A stretch of 64,000 nt of DNA from GCA-2684655 sp045105235 (GCA_045105235.1 JBGCDH010000016.1:131434-195433), one strand, 5' to 3'; shown: positions 32,241 to 41,926, numbered from the stretch's first letter. Program-made: numbers and translations. The notes: a model not told the origin generated them from the letters alone.

Positions 32241-34804
32241 TCGTTGGAGTCGTTCGCAAGCAGCAGCGTGAGCTCCTGCCCGTCGGGGAACACCAGCACC
32301 GCGCTAGCGTCGCCGCAAGCGCGTAGCTTTGCGACGTTTGTCGCTGCGCTTGCTGCCAGCAGGAGGCGCGCATGGGCGCCGTCGGCGATTGTGCCGTCCG
32401 CTGTGCTCCGACTGGCGTCGGTCGCCAGTTCGATGGTCGTGCCATCCGCAAACCGCACCGTCACGCTCGCCGGAACACGCCATGGCCACGATGCGGCGCT
32501 GGGGGTGATCTCGATCCAGGCAGAGCCGTCCGGCGAGGTGCGCAGCGTAGCCGTTCGCATCGGCCGCCGGGCGCCAAAGCGGCCCCCGTTTGCGGCGCCA
32601 GGTTCGTCGCGTTCTGGGCGCGCCATCTTCTTGACCTGCTTGCGGTGTTTCGCGCCTCGCGCCGCCGGTTTCGGAACGGCCGGCGGCTCGATCAGCGATT
32701 CTTCGGCGATGTCGCTGGCCATTGCATCGAGCGGTGCAACTTCGTCATCCATGATTTCGCCAATCTTGCCGTAGCCGGCGGCAGCGGATTCGGGAGCGTT
32801 TTCCAGAGGCACAGCTTGCGCAGCCATGGGGGCGCTGAGGCGGCTACGAACGGCGCCGGCGGGCGCAGCGCCAAGCTGTGCCGAAGCGGGGCGCAGGCCG
32901 ACGCCTTCTACCGACATGCCGTGGGCAAGCTCGTGCGGCATGGTCTCCTTGCGGGATGGTGCGCGCGGGTCGACCGTGGCCTCGGCACTCACCGCGATCC
33001 AGGACGTGCGGCGCGTCGCGATCCGAAACGCCAGCCCGACCGTCTCAATGGCCTCATCGTGGCTTTTCGAATCGTTGCGCGGTGCGTTGGCTGCGGCCGC
33101 GAGTTCGAGATCTTCGACCCGTATGCGGGCAAAGCGCGCTGCGAGCTCTGCGCGTCCGGCGCCCGTCGGTGCGGGCGTTGCCGATGCATCGGAGGCTGCT
33201 GTGGCTGCCACTTCGACTTCGCGCACAAACGGGCCGTCTGCCGTTTGCCCGGCGATGCGCAGCGTGCCGCCTTCGGGCTTGAGCCGAACCGAAACGGTAG
33301 CCGGCTGTCCGCCGAAGAGGTCCGGCATGCGCTCGGATGCGGCTTCGACCAGGGCGCTGCCGCTGAGCTCGAGGTTGACGACCACGGGCGTTGCGACGGC
33401 GGCAACGATCCGGCGGGCTGCGACCATGGCGTCATCGTCGACGCCGACGATGGCTTCCGCGCCGCGGCCTGCGCGCGCTGCGCTTTGGGTGAGCGAGCGG
33501 TTTGCCGATTCGCCGATTCCGACGACGTGGAAGCGGCTGCTCGTCGGTAGGTCGCGGCACAGCATGCCGGTGACTTCTCGTTCGAAGCCGATCAAGCCGT
33601 CGGTGACCAAGACGACTTGCGTCTGCACGTCTTCGCGCAGCGGCTGAAGCGCTGTGGCCACGCCCTGCATCATGTCGGTGCCACCGCTGGCGACGAGTTT
33701 GCGCAGCCATGCAATCGCTTCGTCGCGGCGCCGCGGATTCGCAGCCTTGGGCTTGCGGTGCCAGCTTCGAACGCGCGTCGAAAACTCGACCATGTGAAGC
33801 CGGTCGCGCTTGGTCAAGGATCGCACCAGCGCGACCGCGACTTCTACGGCCTGCTCAAGTGGTCGGCCCGACATGGAGCCACTGGTGTCCATCAGCAGCG
33901 TCAGGTCGCGGGCGATGGGGGTGTCGACGCGTGTTGGCGGCACCATCGTCAGCAGGCCAAAGGTGCCGGCGAAGGACTCCGGCAGCTCGAGCTGCGGCGG
34001 TGCTGCGGCGTGCTCGAGGCGCACGCCAACTTCTGCGGCGCCAACCGGCCAGCGCACCACGACGTCGCGGTCGAGTCGGCGCGGTGCGCCTTCCTCCCGA
34101 GCGAGTTCGACGTGTGTTGCTTCGCCCCTGACAGCCGTGCAGATTGCGTGCGAAGGCGACTCCGGGCGGCTTTCTGGATCGCTAAGCGTGTCCGTGATGC
34201 GCAGCGCAATATCCAGTTCGACCGACGTTGGGGTTGCGGCGATATCGACCGCCTGGCGAGCGTGGTCGGCCGGTGTTGGCGACGCGCCACCGCCCTGAAA
34301 ACGCGGTGCAACCGTCGTTGGGAAACGAAACTCCCAGGCGCCCTGGCCGCCGGCGACCCAGATCAGCGGCTGGTCCACTTCGATCTCGGCGACGACTTCG
34401 CAGCCCGGCGGCACGTTGCCGATCTCTTGGCGAAACAGGCTGGAGCGGTCCTGTTCGAGCAGCGCGGCCGTGTGTCCCGCCACGATGGCCTGTTCGAAAC
34501 GTGCTCGGGCGGCCGCGCGGCGATCGATCTCGCCTTTGATGCGGCGCTCGCCGAGCGTGAACGCGAATCCCGAAACTGCGCCGTCGGCCGGCAGCGGCAG
34601 TTGGTAGGTGACGGTTAGTGGCTCTTCATGCGTGTTGACGAAGCGCTGGACAAGGCGTGTGCGGGCCAGCCCGCCGCCCGCGACGGTCTCCAGTCGGCTC
34701 GATCGCAAGGGCAGTTCACGGCCGTCTACACTGACGAGCTGGCTCGTAGCGATGCGTTGTGCCGGTGCGGGGTGGGTCAGGTTCATGCTCATGGCAGTGG
34801 TCAT
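32237..34804 (-). CDS. VIT and von Willebrand factor A domain protein
   Basis: The 855-residue protein starts with a VIT domain (residues about 10-140: LVQRFVNTHEEPLTVTYQLPLPADGAVSGF and RAAARARFEQAIVAGHTAALLEQDR). A VWA domain with an intact MIDAS motif follows (LTLLMDTSGSMSG near residue 300). The C-terminal part is variable and Ala/Pro-rich. No signal peptide is evident. Proteins of this type resemble inter-alpha-trypsin-inhibitor heavy chains; the bacterial role is unknown. GGAGA lies 7 nt upstream of ATG 34804. Coupling to an ECF sigma gene suggests it senses or regulates together with it. Confidence 0.88.
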   Translation of the reverse strand: MTTAMSMNLTHPAPAQRIATSQLVSVDGRELPLRSSRLETVAGGGLARTRLVQRFVNTHEEPLTVTYQLPLPADGAVSGFAFTLGERRIKGEIDRRAAARARFEQAIVAGHTAALLEQDRSSLFRQEIGNVPPGCEVVAEIEVDQPLIWVAGGQGAWEFRFPTTVAPRFQGGGASPTPADHARQAVDIAATPTSVELDIALRITDTLSDPESRPESPSHAICTAVRGEATHVELAREEGAPRRLDRDVVVRWPVGAAEVGVRLEHAAAPPQLELPESFAGTFGLLTMVPPTRVDTPIARDLTLLMDTSGSMSGRPLEQAVEVAVALVRSLTKRDRLHMVEFSTRVRSWHRKPKAANPRRRDEAIAWLRKLVASGGTDMMQGVATALQPLREDVQTQVVLVTDGLIGFEREVTGMLCRDLPTSSRFHVVGIGESANRSLTQSAARAGRGAEAIVGVDDDAMVAARRIVAAVATPVVVNLELSGSALVEAASERMPDLFGGQPATVSVRLKPEGGTLRIAGQTADGPFVREVEVAATAASDASATPAPTGAGRAELAARFARIRVEDLELAAAANAPRNDSKSHDEAIETVGLAFRIATRRTSWIAVSAEATVDPRAPSRKETMPHELAHGMSVEGVGLRPASAQLGAAPAGAVRSRLSAPMAAQAVPLENAPESAAAGYGKIGEIMDDEVAPLDAMASDIAEESLIEPPAVPKPAARGAKHRKQVKKMARPERDEPGAANGGRFGARRPMRTATLRTSPDGSAWIEITPSAASWPWRVPASVTVRFADGTTIELATDASRSTADGTIADGAHARLLLAASAATNVAKLRACGDASAVLVFPDGQELTLLLANDSNE

Positions 34805-34982
34805 CAATGTTCTCCGTGAAAATTGCTGGGGATGGAAGCCGTCGTGATGTGGCGGAATCCGAAAGTCCCCAGGCCCACGCAGGAGCAGCTGGCTTGTGAC
34901 ACTCGTTTTCAGAGTTTTCGGCGCGTAGCCGGTCGCCGCGCTGCCTTCGGCGTTTCGCTTCTGCGCGAGCCAGCGCGTGCGC

Positions 34983-34988
34983 TACGTT
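34983..34988 (+). promoter_or_regulatory. -10 box TACGTT, leaderless arrangement
   Basis: TACGTT ends 6 nt before ATG 34995. Divergent from the VIT/VWA gene; the 190-bp gap between them holds no other recognisable signal. Confidence 0.45.
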
Positions 34989-34994
34989 GGCCAC

Positions 34995-36203
34995 ATGCTC
35001 GACTTGGAGTTTGTTCGCTCGCGCTTTCCGACCCTCGCTGCGACCCCAGAATGGTCGTTGTTTGACAATGCTGGTGGCAGTGTCCCGCTCGGCTCGGTCG
35101 TCGACGCGGTGCAGAGGCACATGCTCGGGCACATGGTTCAGCTGGGCGCAAGCTATGAACTTTCGGAGCGCGCGACGGACGGGGTTGCCGCCGGGCACCG
35201 CGCCGCCGAAGAGCTGTTCGGGTCCGGCGCGGATGACGTGGTCGTCGGCACCTCCTCAACGGCGCTGACCAAGCTGGTCGCGTCGGCATTTCGGCCGCTT
35301 TGGCAAGAGGGCGACGAGATCATTGTTACGGACCTCGACCACGAGGCCAATATCGGTGCATGGCGTGCCCTCGAAGCCAGCGGCATCCGAGTTCGTGAAT
35401 GGCAGTGCGATCCCGAGACCTACGAGCTGCGAGTTGCCGACCTCAAGCTGCTGCTCAACGATCGTACGAGGTTGGTGGCGTGCACCCACTGCTCCAACTT
35501 GGTGGGCGAGATTCAGGACGTCGCGGCGATTGCCGAGGCTGTGCATGCGGCTGGTGCGCTCCTGTATGTCGATGGTGTTGCGCTTGCGCCGCACCGCCGG
35601 GTGGATATGGCGACTTGTGGCGCCGACCTATACGTCGCGAGCCTCTACAAGGTGTACGGTCCTCACCTGTCGGCTCTGCACGTTGGCAAGGAACTGCTCC
35701 AGAAGCTTGCTTCGCAGAACCACTTTTTCATTGGTGATGACGAGGGCCCCTACAAGCTGCAGCCGGGGATGGTCCCGCACGAGCTTTGCGCATCGCTGCC
35801 GGCGATTCCGGCCTACTTGAAGGAGCTGGACCTTCACCACGGTGGCGGCGGCACGCTCGATGGCGCATTTGCACACATCACCGAGCACGAGAGCCTCCTC
35901 GTCGAGCCGCTGCTCAAGTTCCTCGCAGACCATCCGCGGGTCCGTTTGCTTGGGCGAGCGGTTGCCGACGCGCGGCGCGCCCCGACGGTCGCATTCGTGC
36001 CGCTTGAGCAACCTGCCAGCACGATTCCGCCCCGCATGGACGAGCAGAAAGTCGCCGTTCGGTGGGGGCACTTCTATGCGCACCGTTTCTGCACGCGCTT
36101 CGGCCTGCACGACAACGATGGCGTCGTGCGTGCGAGCATGGTGCACTACAACAGCCCCGGCGAAGTGCAGCGCCTGATCGAGGCGCTGGATGCGATCCTC
36201 TAA
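34995..36203 (+). CDS. PLP-dependent aminotransferase class V (cysteine desulfurase-like)
   Basis: The 402-residue protein has the class V fold: FDNAGGSVPLGSVVDAVQ near the N-terminus, GTSSTALTKLVASAF, VTDLDHEANIGAWRAL, LVACTHCSNLVGEIQDV, LLYVDGVALAPHRRVD and the PLP lysine region LYKVYGPHL. These features occur in the cysteine desulfurase / isopenicillin N epimerase-like branch. No clear catalytic Cys loop of IscS/SufS type is evident, so another beta-elimination or transamination reaction is equally possible. It stands alone. Selenocysteine lyase activity is a conceivable link to the selenoproteins here, but nothing in the sequence proves it. Confidence 0.85.
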   Translation: MLDLEFVRSRFPTLAATPEWSLFDNAGGSVPLGSVVDAVQRHMLGHMVQLGASYELSERATDGVAAGHRAAEELFGSGADDVVVGTSSTALTKLVASAFRPLWQEGDEIIVTDLDHEANIGAWRALEASGIRVREWQCDPETYELRVADLKLLLNDRTRLVACTHCSNLVGEIQDVAAIAEAVHAAGALLYVDGVALAPHRRVDMATCGADLYVASLYKVYGPHLSALHVGKELLQKLASQNHFFIGDDEGPYKLQPGMVPHELCASLPAIPAYLKELDLHHGGGGTLDGAFAHITEHESLLVEPLLKFLADHPRVRLLGRAVADARRAPTVAFVPLEQPASTIPPRMDEQKVAVRWGHFYAHRFCTRFGLHDNDGVVRASMVHYNSPGEVQRLIEALDAIL

Positions 36204-36264
36204 CCTGAGGGTTGCGGCATCTCCCGAGGGCTAGCCTCTGCACCTAGAGAAAATTCAACCAGTC

Positions 36265-38106
36265 ATGCGTCGCGTCGTACTGCAATACTGTGTGCTCGCA
36301 GCGTTCGCTCTGCTTGTGTATGCGCCGGCGCTCGGTGGAGACTTTGTCTGGGACGACGAAGACTGGATCCGCGACAACGAAACGCTGCGCACGCTAGGCG
36401 GTCTGTGGCGCATCTGGTTTGAGCCGGGTGCGGTCATTCAGTACTACCCGCTGACCTATACCAGCTGGTGGCTGGACCACTGGCTTTGGGACCTGTCGCC
36501 ACGCGCGATGCACATCGAAAACGTGCTGCTGCACGCCGCCAATGCGCTGCTGTTTGGAAGCGTTCTGCGCCGGCTTGCGATGCCGGTTGCCGGCTGCGTC
36601 TTTGGAGCACTGCTGTTCTTGCTGCACCCTGTGCACAGTGAGTCGGTTGCCTGGCTGGTTGAGCGCAAGAACGTGCTGTCGGGGTTGTTCTATTTGCTGG
36701 CGCTTCGTTCGTTTCTGGCTCGTCCCGCTGCAGGCGGAGAGCTTCCGCCAGGCCCGGCGCCGGCGATCTGGCGTTCGGGCGTGTGGTTTGCCCTGGCGCT
36801 GCTGGCAAAGACCGCGACGTTGATGTTGCCGGCAACGATTTTTGCCGCAGCACTGTGGCAGCAGCGTCGTGCCGAGTCTGGCTGGCAGCCCGGTGCGGTG
36901 CGAGCGGCCGTGCGGCGGGTGCTGCCGTTCGTCGGCCTCTCCATCGTCTTCGCAGCGATCACGATTGTTCGCGAGCGGGGCGAGGGAGCGGTTGGCTACG
37001 AATGGTCGCTGACTCTGGCCGATCGTGTCGCGCTATTCGGTCAAAACGTCGTGTTCTACGCTGGCAAGCTGCTGTGGCCCGCACCCGGCAACCTGTGCTT
37101 CGTCTATCCGAAGTGGCCGATCGATAGCGGCACGTTGTTCGCGTATGCGCCGACTCTGGGCGTTGTCGCGGCACTTGTTGTAGGTCTCTTCGCGCGCCGC
37201 AATCGCGTCTTGTGTACGGCCCTGGCGCTGTTGGTGTATGTCGCGAACCTGCTGCCTGTAAGTGGTCTGGTCGACTTCTTCTATCTGCGCTACGCGTTCG
37301 CGGCGGATCACTTTCAGTACTTCGCGAGCCTTGGTCCGCTCGCGCTTGCGGCGGGCGCCAGTGCCTCTTTGCTCATGCATAACCAGCTGGCGCGCGCGGC
37401 GGCGCTGGTCGTGCTCGGCCTATTGTCGTGGTCGACGTGGCAACGTGCCGAAATCTATAGGGACCTGGAAACGCTTTGGCGGGCGACGATCGCAGCGGAG
37501 CCAACGGCCTGGCTTGCGCAGAGCAACCTCGGCAACCTGCTGGACCAGCGTGATGGGGAGGGTGCAGGTCTTGAGCATCACATGTTGGCCTTGGCTGCGT
37601 ATCCCGAGGCCTTCGAGTCCAACAACGCGGTTGGCAACCACCTTGTGCGAACCGGCGACATAGAGCGGGCGCAGGAGCACTACGATCGGGCACTGCTGGT
37701 TCGTCCAGATGACCCGCTCACCTATAGCAACCTGGGCGCGATGCACGGTATGCGCGGCGATCTCGCCAATGCCAAGGTTTGGCTGGAACGCGGATACCGC
37801 AAGGCGCCGGAAAATAGGAGTCTGCAGCGCAATCTCGCGACGCTTTTGGCGCAGGCCCCGAGCGCAGAGCTTCGAGATGGCCCGCGTGCGCTTCGGCTCG
37901 CGCGGCAGCTCAACGACGTTTCTGCCCCGTCGCTTCTGGATCAATACATTCTGTGGCGCGCGATGCTGATCGCCGCAGGCCGCGGCGAGGCGATTCGCTT
38001 TGGTGAGCGCGTTCGCGATCGTGCGGCGCGTGAAGGCGCGGCTGGCATGACGGCGAGGATCAAGCGACAGTTGGATCGAATGCGCGCCCGTCAGAGAGGG
38101 AAGTAG
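36265..38106 (+). CDS. GT-C-like membrane protein with C-terminal TPR repeats (TMTC/PMT type)
   Basis: The 613-residue protein has about 10 membrane segments in residues 1-400. The first loop carries FVWDDEDW, the acidic pair expected of GT-C glycosyltransferases, and HSESVAWLVERKNVLSGLFYLLAL is typical of TMTC-like and planctomycete TPR membrane proteins. Residues about 410-550 form TPR repeats (NAVGNHLVRTGDIERAQEHYDRALLVRPDD). It may transfer a lipid-linked sugar to proteins in the periplasm. The lipoprotein gene follows 2 nt later, so the two are co-transcribed. Confidence 0.8.
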   Translation: MRRVVLQYCVLAAFALLVYAPALGGDFVWDDEDWIRDNETLRTLGGLWRIWFEPGAVIQYYPLTYTSWWLDHWLWDLSPRAMHIENVLLHAANALLFGSVLRRLAMPVAGCVFGALLFLLHPVHSESVAWLVERKNVLSGLFYLLALRSFLARPAAGGELPPGPAPAIWRSGVWFALALLAKTATLMLPATIFAAALWQQRRAESGWQPGAVRAAVRRVLPFVGLSIVFAAITIVRERGEGAVGYEWSLTLADRVALFGQNVVFYAGKLLWPAPGNLCFVYPKWPIDSGTLFAYAPTLGVVAALVVGLFARRNRVLCTALALLVYVANLLPVSGLVDFFYLRYAFAADHFQYFASLGPLALAAGASASLLMHNQLARAAALVVLGLLSWSTWQRAEIYRDLETLWRATIAAEPTAWLAQSNLGNLLDQRDGEGAGLEHHMLALAAYPEAFESNNAVGNHLVRTGDIERAQEHYDRALLVRPDDPLTYSNLGAMHGMRGDLANAKVWLERGYRKAPENRSLQRNLATLLAQAPSAELRDGPRALRLARQLNDVSAPSLLDQYILWRAMLIAAGRGEAIRFGERVRDRAAREGAAGMTARIKRQLDRMRARQRGK

Positions 38107-38108
38107 GG

Positions 38109-38804
38109 GTGGCGGCGATTCTGTTCTCTTCGTGTCGACGTCCGAGGCGTCGCTGTGGTGTGGTCGCGGCGGCGATGCTGCTGTCGGTATTTGCGGCCGC
38201 GTGTGCTGGGAGTGGCAGCGATCGTGGCCGCGGGCAACGTCCTCGCGAGGACGCTCGCTACGATTCGCCGAACTACGACCCGGGGCAAGGTGCCTGGGGC
38301 GAGCGCTATCCCATCGAACTCGTCGCGCTGCCGGCCATTTGGCTGCGGTCCGACGTGGCCGATCGACTTGCACCGCAGACGGTGGCGCCCGATTCGCTGG
38401 GGGCTGGGCTCGGCGTTCGTGCTGCTGTCGGCAACATCGATCAAAGCATCGGCATCCTTTACCACGGTGCGCTGTTGTCGGGTGAGGATGGCGACGATGG
38501 CGGCGATGCCGACCTGCACGCGTTCTATTTTGACGCCGATGCGCGCATTCCCATCCGCGAAGCGCCGAGAGGCTTCTTTGTGCGAGCTGCGGCTGGCCTC
38601 GGGATCGGTAGTCTGGACTATGCAGATGGCCGCTTTCGCGATGCGCGTACGGGCGCAGGCAACGTGCGCTTTGCTCTCGAATACGAGCCGCCCGGCAGCG
38701 GATGGGCGCTCATGGTTGGGGCCGGCGGCTTCGTGATCGGGCGTCCCGGCGATACCGATGCGTTCGGAACTTGGCTCGAGTTTGGTGGGCGAATCACTCT
38801 TTGA
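38109..38804 (+). CDS. Uncharacterised outer-membrane-type lipoprotein
   Basis: The 231-residue protein has a lipoprotein signal (AAAMLLSVFAAACAG; lipobox AAAC). The mature part is rich in short beta strands with Gly and aromatic ends (LGAGLGVRAAVGNIDQSIGILYHG, FFVRAAAGLGIGSLDYADG, ALMVGAGGFVIGRPG), as in a small barrel or beta-sandwich. GTG 38109 starts immediately after the TPR gene stop, so translation is probably coupled. Function unknown. Confidence 0.7.
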   Translation: MAAILFSSCRRPRRRCGVVAAAMLLSVFAAACAGSGSDRGRGQRPREDARYDSPNYDPGQGAWGERYPIELVALPAIWLRSDVADRLAPQTVAPDSLGAGLGVRAAVGNIDQSIGILYHGALLSGEDGDDGGDADLHAFYFDADARIPIREAPRGFFVRAAAGLGIGSLDYADGRFRDARTGAGNVRFALEYEPPGSGWALMVGAGGFVIGRPGDTDAFGTWLEFGGRITL

Positions 38805-38911
38805 GTGCCGGTCTCGTAGCCGCTCAAGAGACGTGGAAACGTGGCCGGCGTAGGCCGGGGCGCAGGTGTTTCTTTCTGGCCGCCGTCGCGCCACTCTTGT
38901 TGGCGGCCCGC

Positions 38912-38917
38912 TATCCT
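38912..38917 (+). promoter_or_regulatory. -10 box TATCCT, leaderless arrangement
   Basis: TATCCT ends 6 nt before ATG 38924 and decides the start of the next gene, whose frame is open 220 nt further upstream. Confidence 0.5.
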
Positions 38918-38923
38918 CTGAGC

Positions 38924-40342
38924 ATGGGTGAGCTGCATCGAGGGGGCCTACGTGCCGCACGTTTGGCCGAGATCGTGGCGGCGAAGGTCGTGGCGGCGGC
39001 ACTTGCGCTGACGGTATCGCTGCTACCCGCTCAATCCGGCGAGCCAAAGCCAGCGGGGGCTGCCGCAGAGGTCGCTCCGGGGCTGCGCGATCAGCTTGTG
39101 GTGGCCCTGCAGGAGTTCTTCGCCGATCCGGACGCTTCTGGGTCGCTTCTCGGTGCTGTCAAGAAGTTGGCGCGCGGGCGCGAGGCCCTGCTCGTCGACG
39201 TGTTGCGAAGCAAGGCGTTCGTCAGCCTGTCCCAGGATGCCATCGGCCGTCGCGGCCGACTGGTTGCGGGACGGTTTGTCGACAGTGACGACCTCGAGGC
39301 GGCGAACCCTGCGCTGCTGTTTGGTCCTGCGACGGATGTTCCTGCTGCAGCTGATGGCTCCTCGCTTTTGCCCTTGGTTGTCTACGTTCCGGATGCGCTC
39401 GACTCCAAGCCGTACGTGCACGAGCTGCGCCGCGAAGCCTGGGAGCAGCGCCGCTTTGTCTTGCTGGTTCCGGACCCGCGACGCGACAACCTGTGGAAGC
39501 CTGGTCCAGACGAGATCCTGCGTCACACGGGGGCGATCCGCGAGCTGCTGCTTCAGTACCCGATCGACCCGAATCGCCTCTACTTCGTCGGGTCGGGTCG
39601 CGGTGGCCATGCGGCGTGGGATGTCGGCCTGATGCGAAGCGGGCTCTGGGCGGGGATCTATCCGTGCAACGGAGGGCTCATCCACGAAGGTGGGTTTGCT
39701 GTGACCGGCGGGGTGTTCGTCGAGAACGCCAAGGACCTGTCTGTCTTTACCGTCTACAACACGAAGTTCGATCACGGTATTGAGTCGTGTCGCTACGCGG
39801 CAAAACTATTGGAGAAGTGGGGCTGCCGCTTCGAGCGGGTCGAGGAGTCGCGCCTACGCCTGATGGGGCTCGCCGAAGCGATGACCAAGCTCGACATCGT
39901 GACGCGTCGGGCGCACCCGCGCACCGTGACCAAGCGCTTCAATCGTATTGCGGATGGCGCTCACTACTGGCTGGAGGCCAAGAAGCGAAAGCCGCGTGAG
40001 TGGAATCCAAAATCGCGTATCGAGATTCGGGGCAAGTGGCCGAGCGACCCAGTCAAGCAGCGTCAAGTCGTGTGGCGCGAAGTGCAGCGGCAGTGTGCCC
40101 GGTTGCACGGCGTCATAGCCGGCAACGCCATCCGCATCGAGACACAAGGGATCGGCCGTTTGCGCGTTTGGCTAGACCCTGAGCTCATTGACTTTGACCG
40201 CAAGGTGGCAATCACGTGCAACGGCAAGAAGCAGCGCAAGCACCAGCCCAAGCGGAGGATTGATGTGATGCTGTCCCGTCTGCATGCGACGGGCGATACG
40301 GCGCGTCTCTACTGGGACTACGTCGACTTCACGGTTCGGTAG
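38924..40342 (+). CDS. Alpha/beta-hydrolase-like exported protein with nucleophile Ser replaced by Gly
   Basis: The 472-residue protein has a signal peptide (AAKVVAAALALTVSLLPAQ). The middle resembles the PHB depolymerase/esterase fold: LLPLVVYVPDALDSKPYVHEL, DPNRLYFVGSGRGGHAAWDVG and VFTVYNTKFDHGIESCRYAAKLL. In relatives the nucleophile elbow is G-x-S-x-G-G; here the run is G-S-G-R-G-G, so the expected Ser position is Gly. The protein is therefore probably not a classical serine hydrolase. The C-terminal 130 residues are basic and beta-rich. It is not in an obvious operon. Confidence 0.7.
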   Translation: MGELHRGGLRAARLAEIVAAKVVAAALALTVSLLPAQSGEPKPAGAAAEVAPGLRDQLVVALQEFFADPDASGSLLGAVKKLARGREALLVDVLRSKAFVSLSQDAIGRRGRLVAGRFVDSDDLEAANPALLFGPATDVPAAADGSSLLPLVVYVPDALDSKPYVHELRREAWEQRRFVLLVPDPRRDNLWKPGPDEILRHTGAIRELLLQYPIDPNRLYFVGSGRGGHAAWDVGLMRSGLWAGIYPCNGGLIHEGGFAVTGGVFVENAKDLSVFTVYNTKFDHGIESCRYAAKLLEKWGCRFERVEESRLRLMGLAEAMTKLDIVTRRAHPRTVTKRFNRIADGAHYWLEAKKRKPREWNPKSRIEIRGKWPSDPVKQRQVVWREVQRQCARLHGVIAGNAIRIETQGIGRLRVWLDPELIDFDRKVAITCNGKKQRKHQPKRRIDVMLSRLHATGDTARLYWDYVDFTVR

Positions 40343-40440
40343 CTCGGACACCGTGTCTGCTCGCGCGTTGGCAAAGCGGGAAAAACAGGGCGCACGACGA
40401 AGCGGCGACAGGATCAAGGGTCCTGCGGCAACATGACGCC

Positions 40441-41889
40441 ATGATTCGATCTCCGTTCTCTTTGCCTGCCGTCTCTTTTGGTTTGGCTGGCTGCTTTGGT
40501 TTGGCTGGCTGCTTCGCTCTGGCGGGCTACGCGGCGGCGCAGCAGGCGCCGGGTGCGGCGGGCCCGCCTAGCGCCTCTGCGACCATCGAAAGCACGAAAG
40601 CCGCGAGCTACACGGCCAAGGTGGACGCAATCGTCTCGCGCTTTCTGGAGGAGCCGGATGCCGTCGGTCTGTCCGTGGGCGTGCTCTGGAAGGGCGAGAT
40701 GCTGAGCAAGGGGTATGGCCTTGCCGAGGCCGAATTCGAAATCGCGGCCCAAGCGGACACGAGTTTTCGGATCGGTTCCGTGACCAAGCAGGTGACGGCA
40801 GCGCTGGTGATGCGCCTCGTTGAGCAAGGCAAGGTTGCCTTGGATGCGGCGAGCACTCAATACGTGCCGGAGTTCGCGACCGGCGACAAGACGGTCACGG
40901 TGCGGCAGCTGCTGAATCACACATCGGGCATCCCAAGCTACACAGATATCGGCGAAGACTGGCAGAAGGTCTGGCCGATCGAGCTAACGCATGAGCAGCT
41001 ACTCGATCTTGTTCGCGAGCGTGACTTCGACTTCGAGCCCGGTGAGAGCTGGCGCTACAACAATACCGGCTACTACCTGTTGGGCATGCTGCTCGAAAAC
41101 GTGCACGGCAAGCCCTTCGCCGAGGTTGTGGCAGATTTGGCGCAAGAGCTTGGCCTCGGGCGGACTCGCTATGACAGCAATCGTGAGCTGATCAAGAACC
41201 GTGCGCAGGGATACGACCTCGTTGATGGCAAGCTGCAAAACGACCTACTGATCGGCATGCAGCAGCCAGGCGGGGCGGGCGGAATCATCTCGACCGGCGG
41301 TGACCTGGTGCGATGGGCGCAGCTGCTGGCTTCGGGCGAGGTTGTCTCCCAGGAGTCCTATGCGGCGATGGTCAAGAGCACCGTGTTGCCGAATGGTCGC
41401 GATACCCAATACGGCTTCGGCCTGATCCCCGGTGAGATCGATGGCCAGAAGTCGGTTGGCCATGGGGGTGGGATCTTTGGTTTCAACTCACAGCTGCATT
41501 GGCTGCCGGAGCAAGACTTCTACGTAGCGGTCATCAGCAACTGCGGTCTGAGCGCTGAGTCCGTGGCCGAAGAGTTGACCTACGAGCTCTTGGACTTGAA
41601 GAGGCCGGAAGAGCGTCAGAAGCCTCTTGCCAAGGAGCTGCGCGCTGCTCTGGTTGGTTCCTACAGCGTGCCGAAGGCGGGAATGGATATTCGCGTGTTC
41701 GAGAAGGGCGGCAAGCTGTGGGCCAAGGGGAGCCGCGCGGGGCAGTCAGAGTTCGGCTTGCTCTACCAGGGCGACGGCGAGTTCTGTGCAAGCTTCGACA
41801 GCAAGGTGCGGATCGTCTTCGAACTGGACGGCTCGGCGTTCGTGTTGCACCAAGGCGGCATGGAGTTTCCGGCTACGCGCGCCAAGTAA
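40441..41889 (+). CDS. Serine beta-lactamase-like hydrolase (class C / penicillin-binding protein type)
   Basis: The 482-residue protein has a signal peptide built from an 18-bp tandem repeat (FGLAGC twice, then FALAGY). The catalytic SxxK is SVTK (near residue 118), the Tyr motif is YNN (near 202) and an HGGG motif occurs late in the domain (near 341). A beta-rich C-terminal DUF3471-like domain follows. Such enzymes act as D-Ala-D-Ala peptidases or esterases in the periplasm. All catalytic motifs are present. Confidence 0.9.
   Translation: MIRSPFSLPAVSFGLAGCFGLAGCFALAGYAAAQQAPGAAGPPSASATIESTKAASYTAKVDAIVSRFLEEPDAVGLSVGVLWKGEMLSKGYGLAEAEFEIAAQADTSFRIGSVTKQVTAALVMRLVEQGKVALDAASTQYVPEFATGDKTVTVRQLLNHTSGIPSYTDIGEDWQKVWPIELTHEQLLDLVRERDFDFEPGESWRYNNTGYYLLGMLLENVHGKPFAEVVADLAQELGLGRTRYDSNRELIKNRAQGYDLVDGKLQNDLLIGMQQPGGAGGIISTGGDLVRWAQLLASGEVVSQESYAAMVKSTVLPNGRDTQYGFGLIPGEIDGQKSVGHGGGIFGFNSQLHWLPEQDFYVAVISNCGLSAESVAEELTYELLDLKRPEERQKPLAKELRAALVGSYSVPKAGMDIRVFEKGGKLWAKGSRAGQSEFGLLYQGDGEFCASFDSKVRIVFELDGSAFVLHQGGMEFPATRAK
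40477..40530 (+). repeat. 18-bp tandem repeat in a signal peptide
   Basis: TTTGGTTTGGCTGGCTGC occurs twice (40477, 40495), with a degenerate third copy at 40513. It lengthens the hydrophobic core of the signal peptide in steps of six residues. Confidence 0.8.
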
Positions 41890-41926
41890 GCGGCTACCGA
41901 CTGCCATGGCCGCGTAGCGGATTCGT

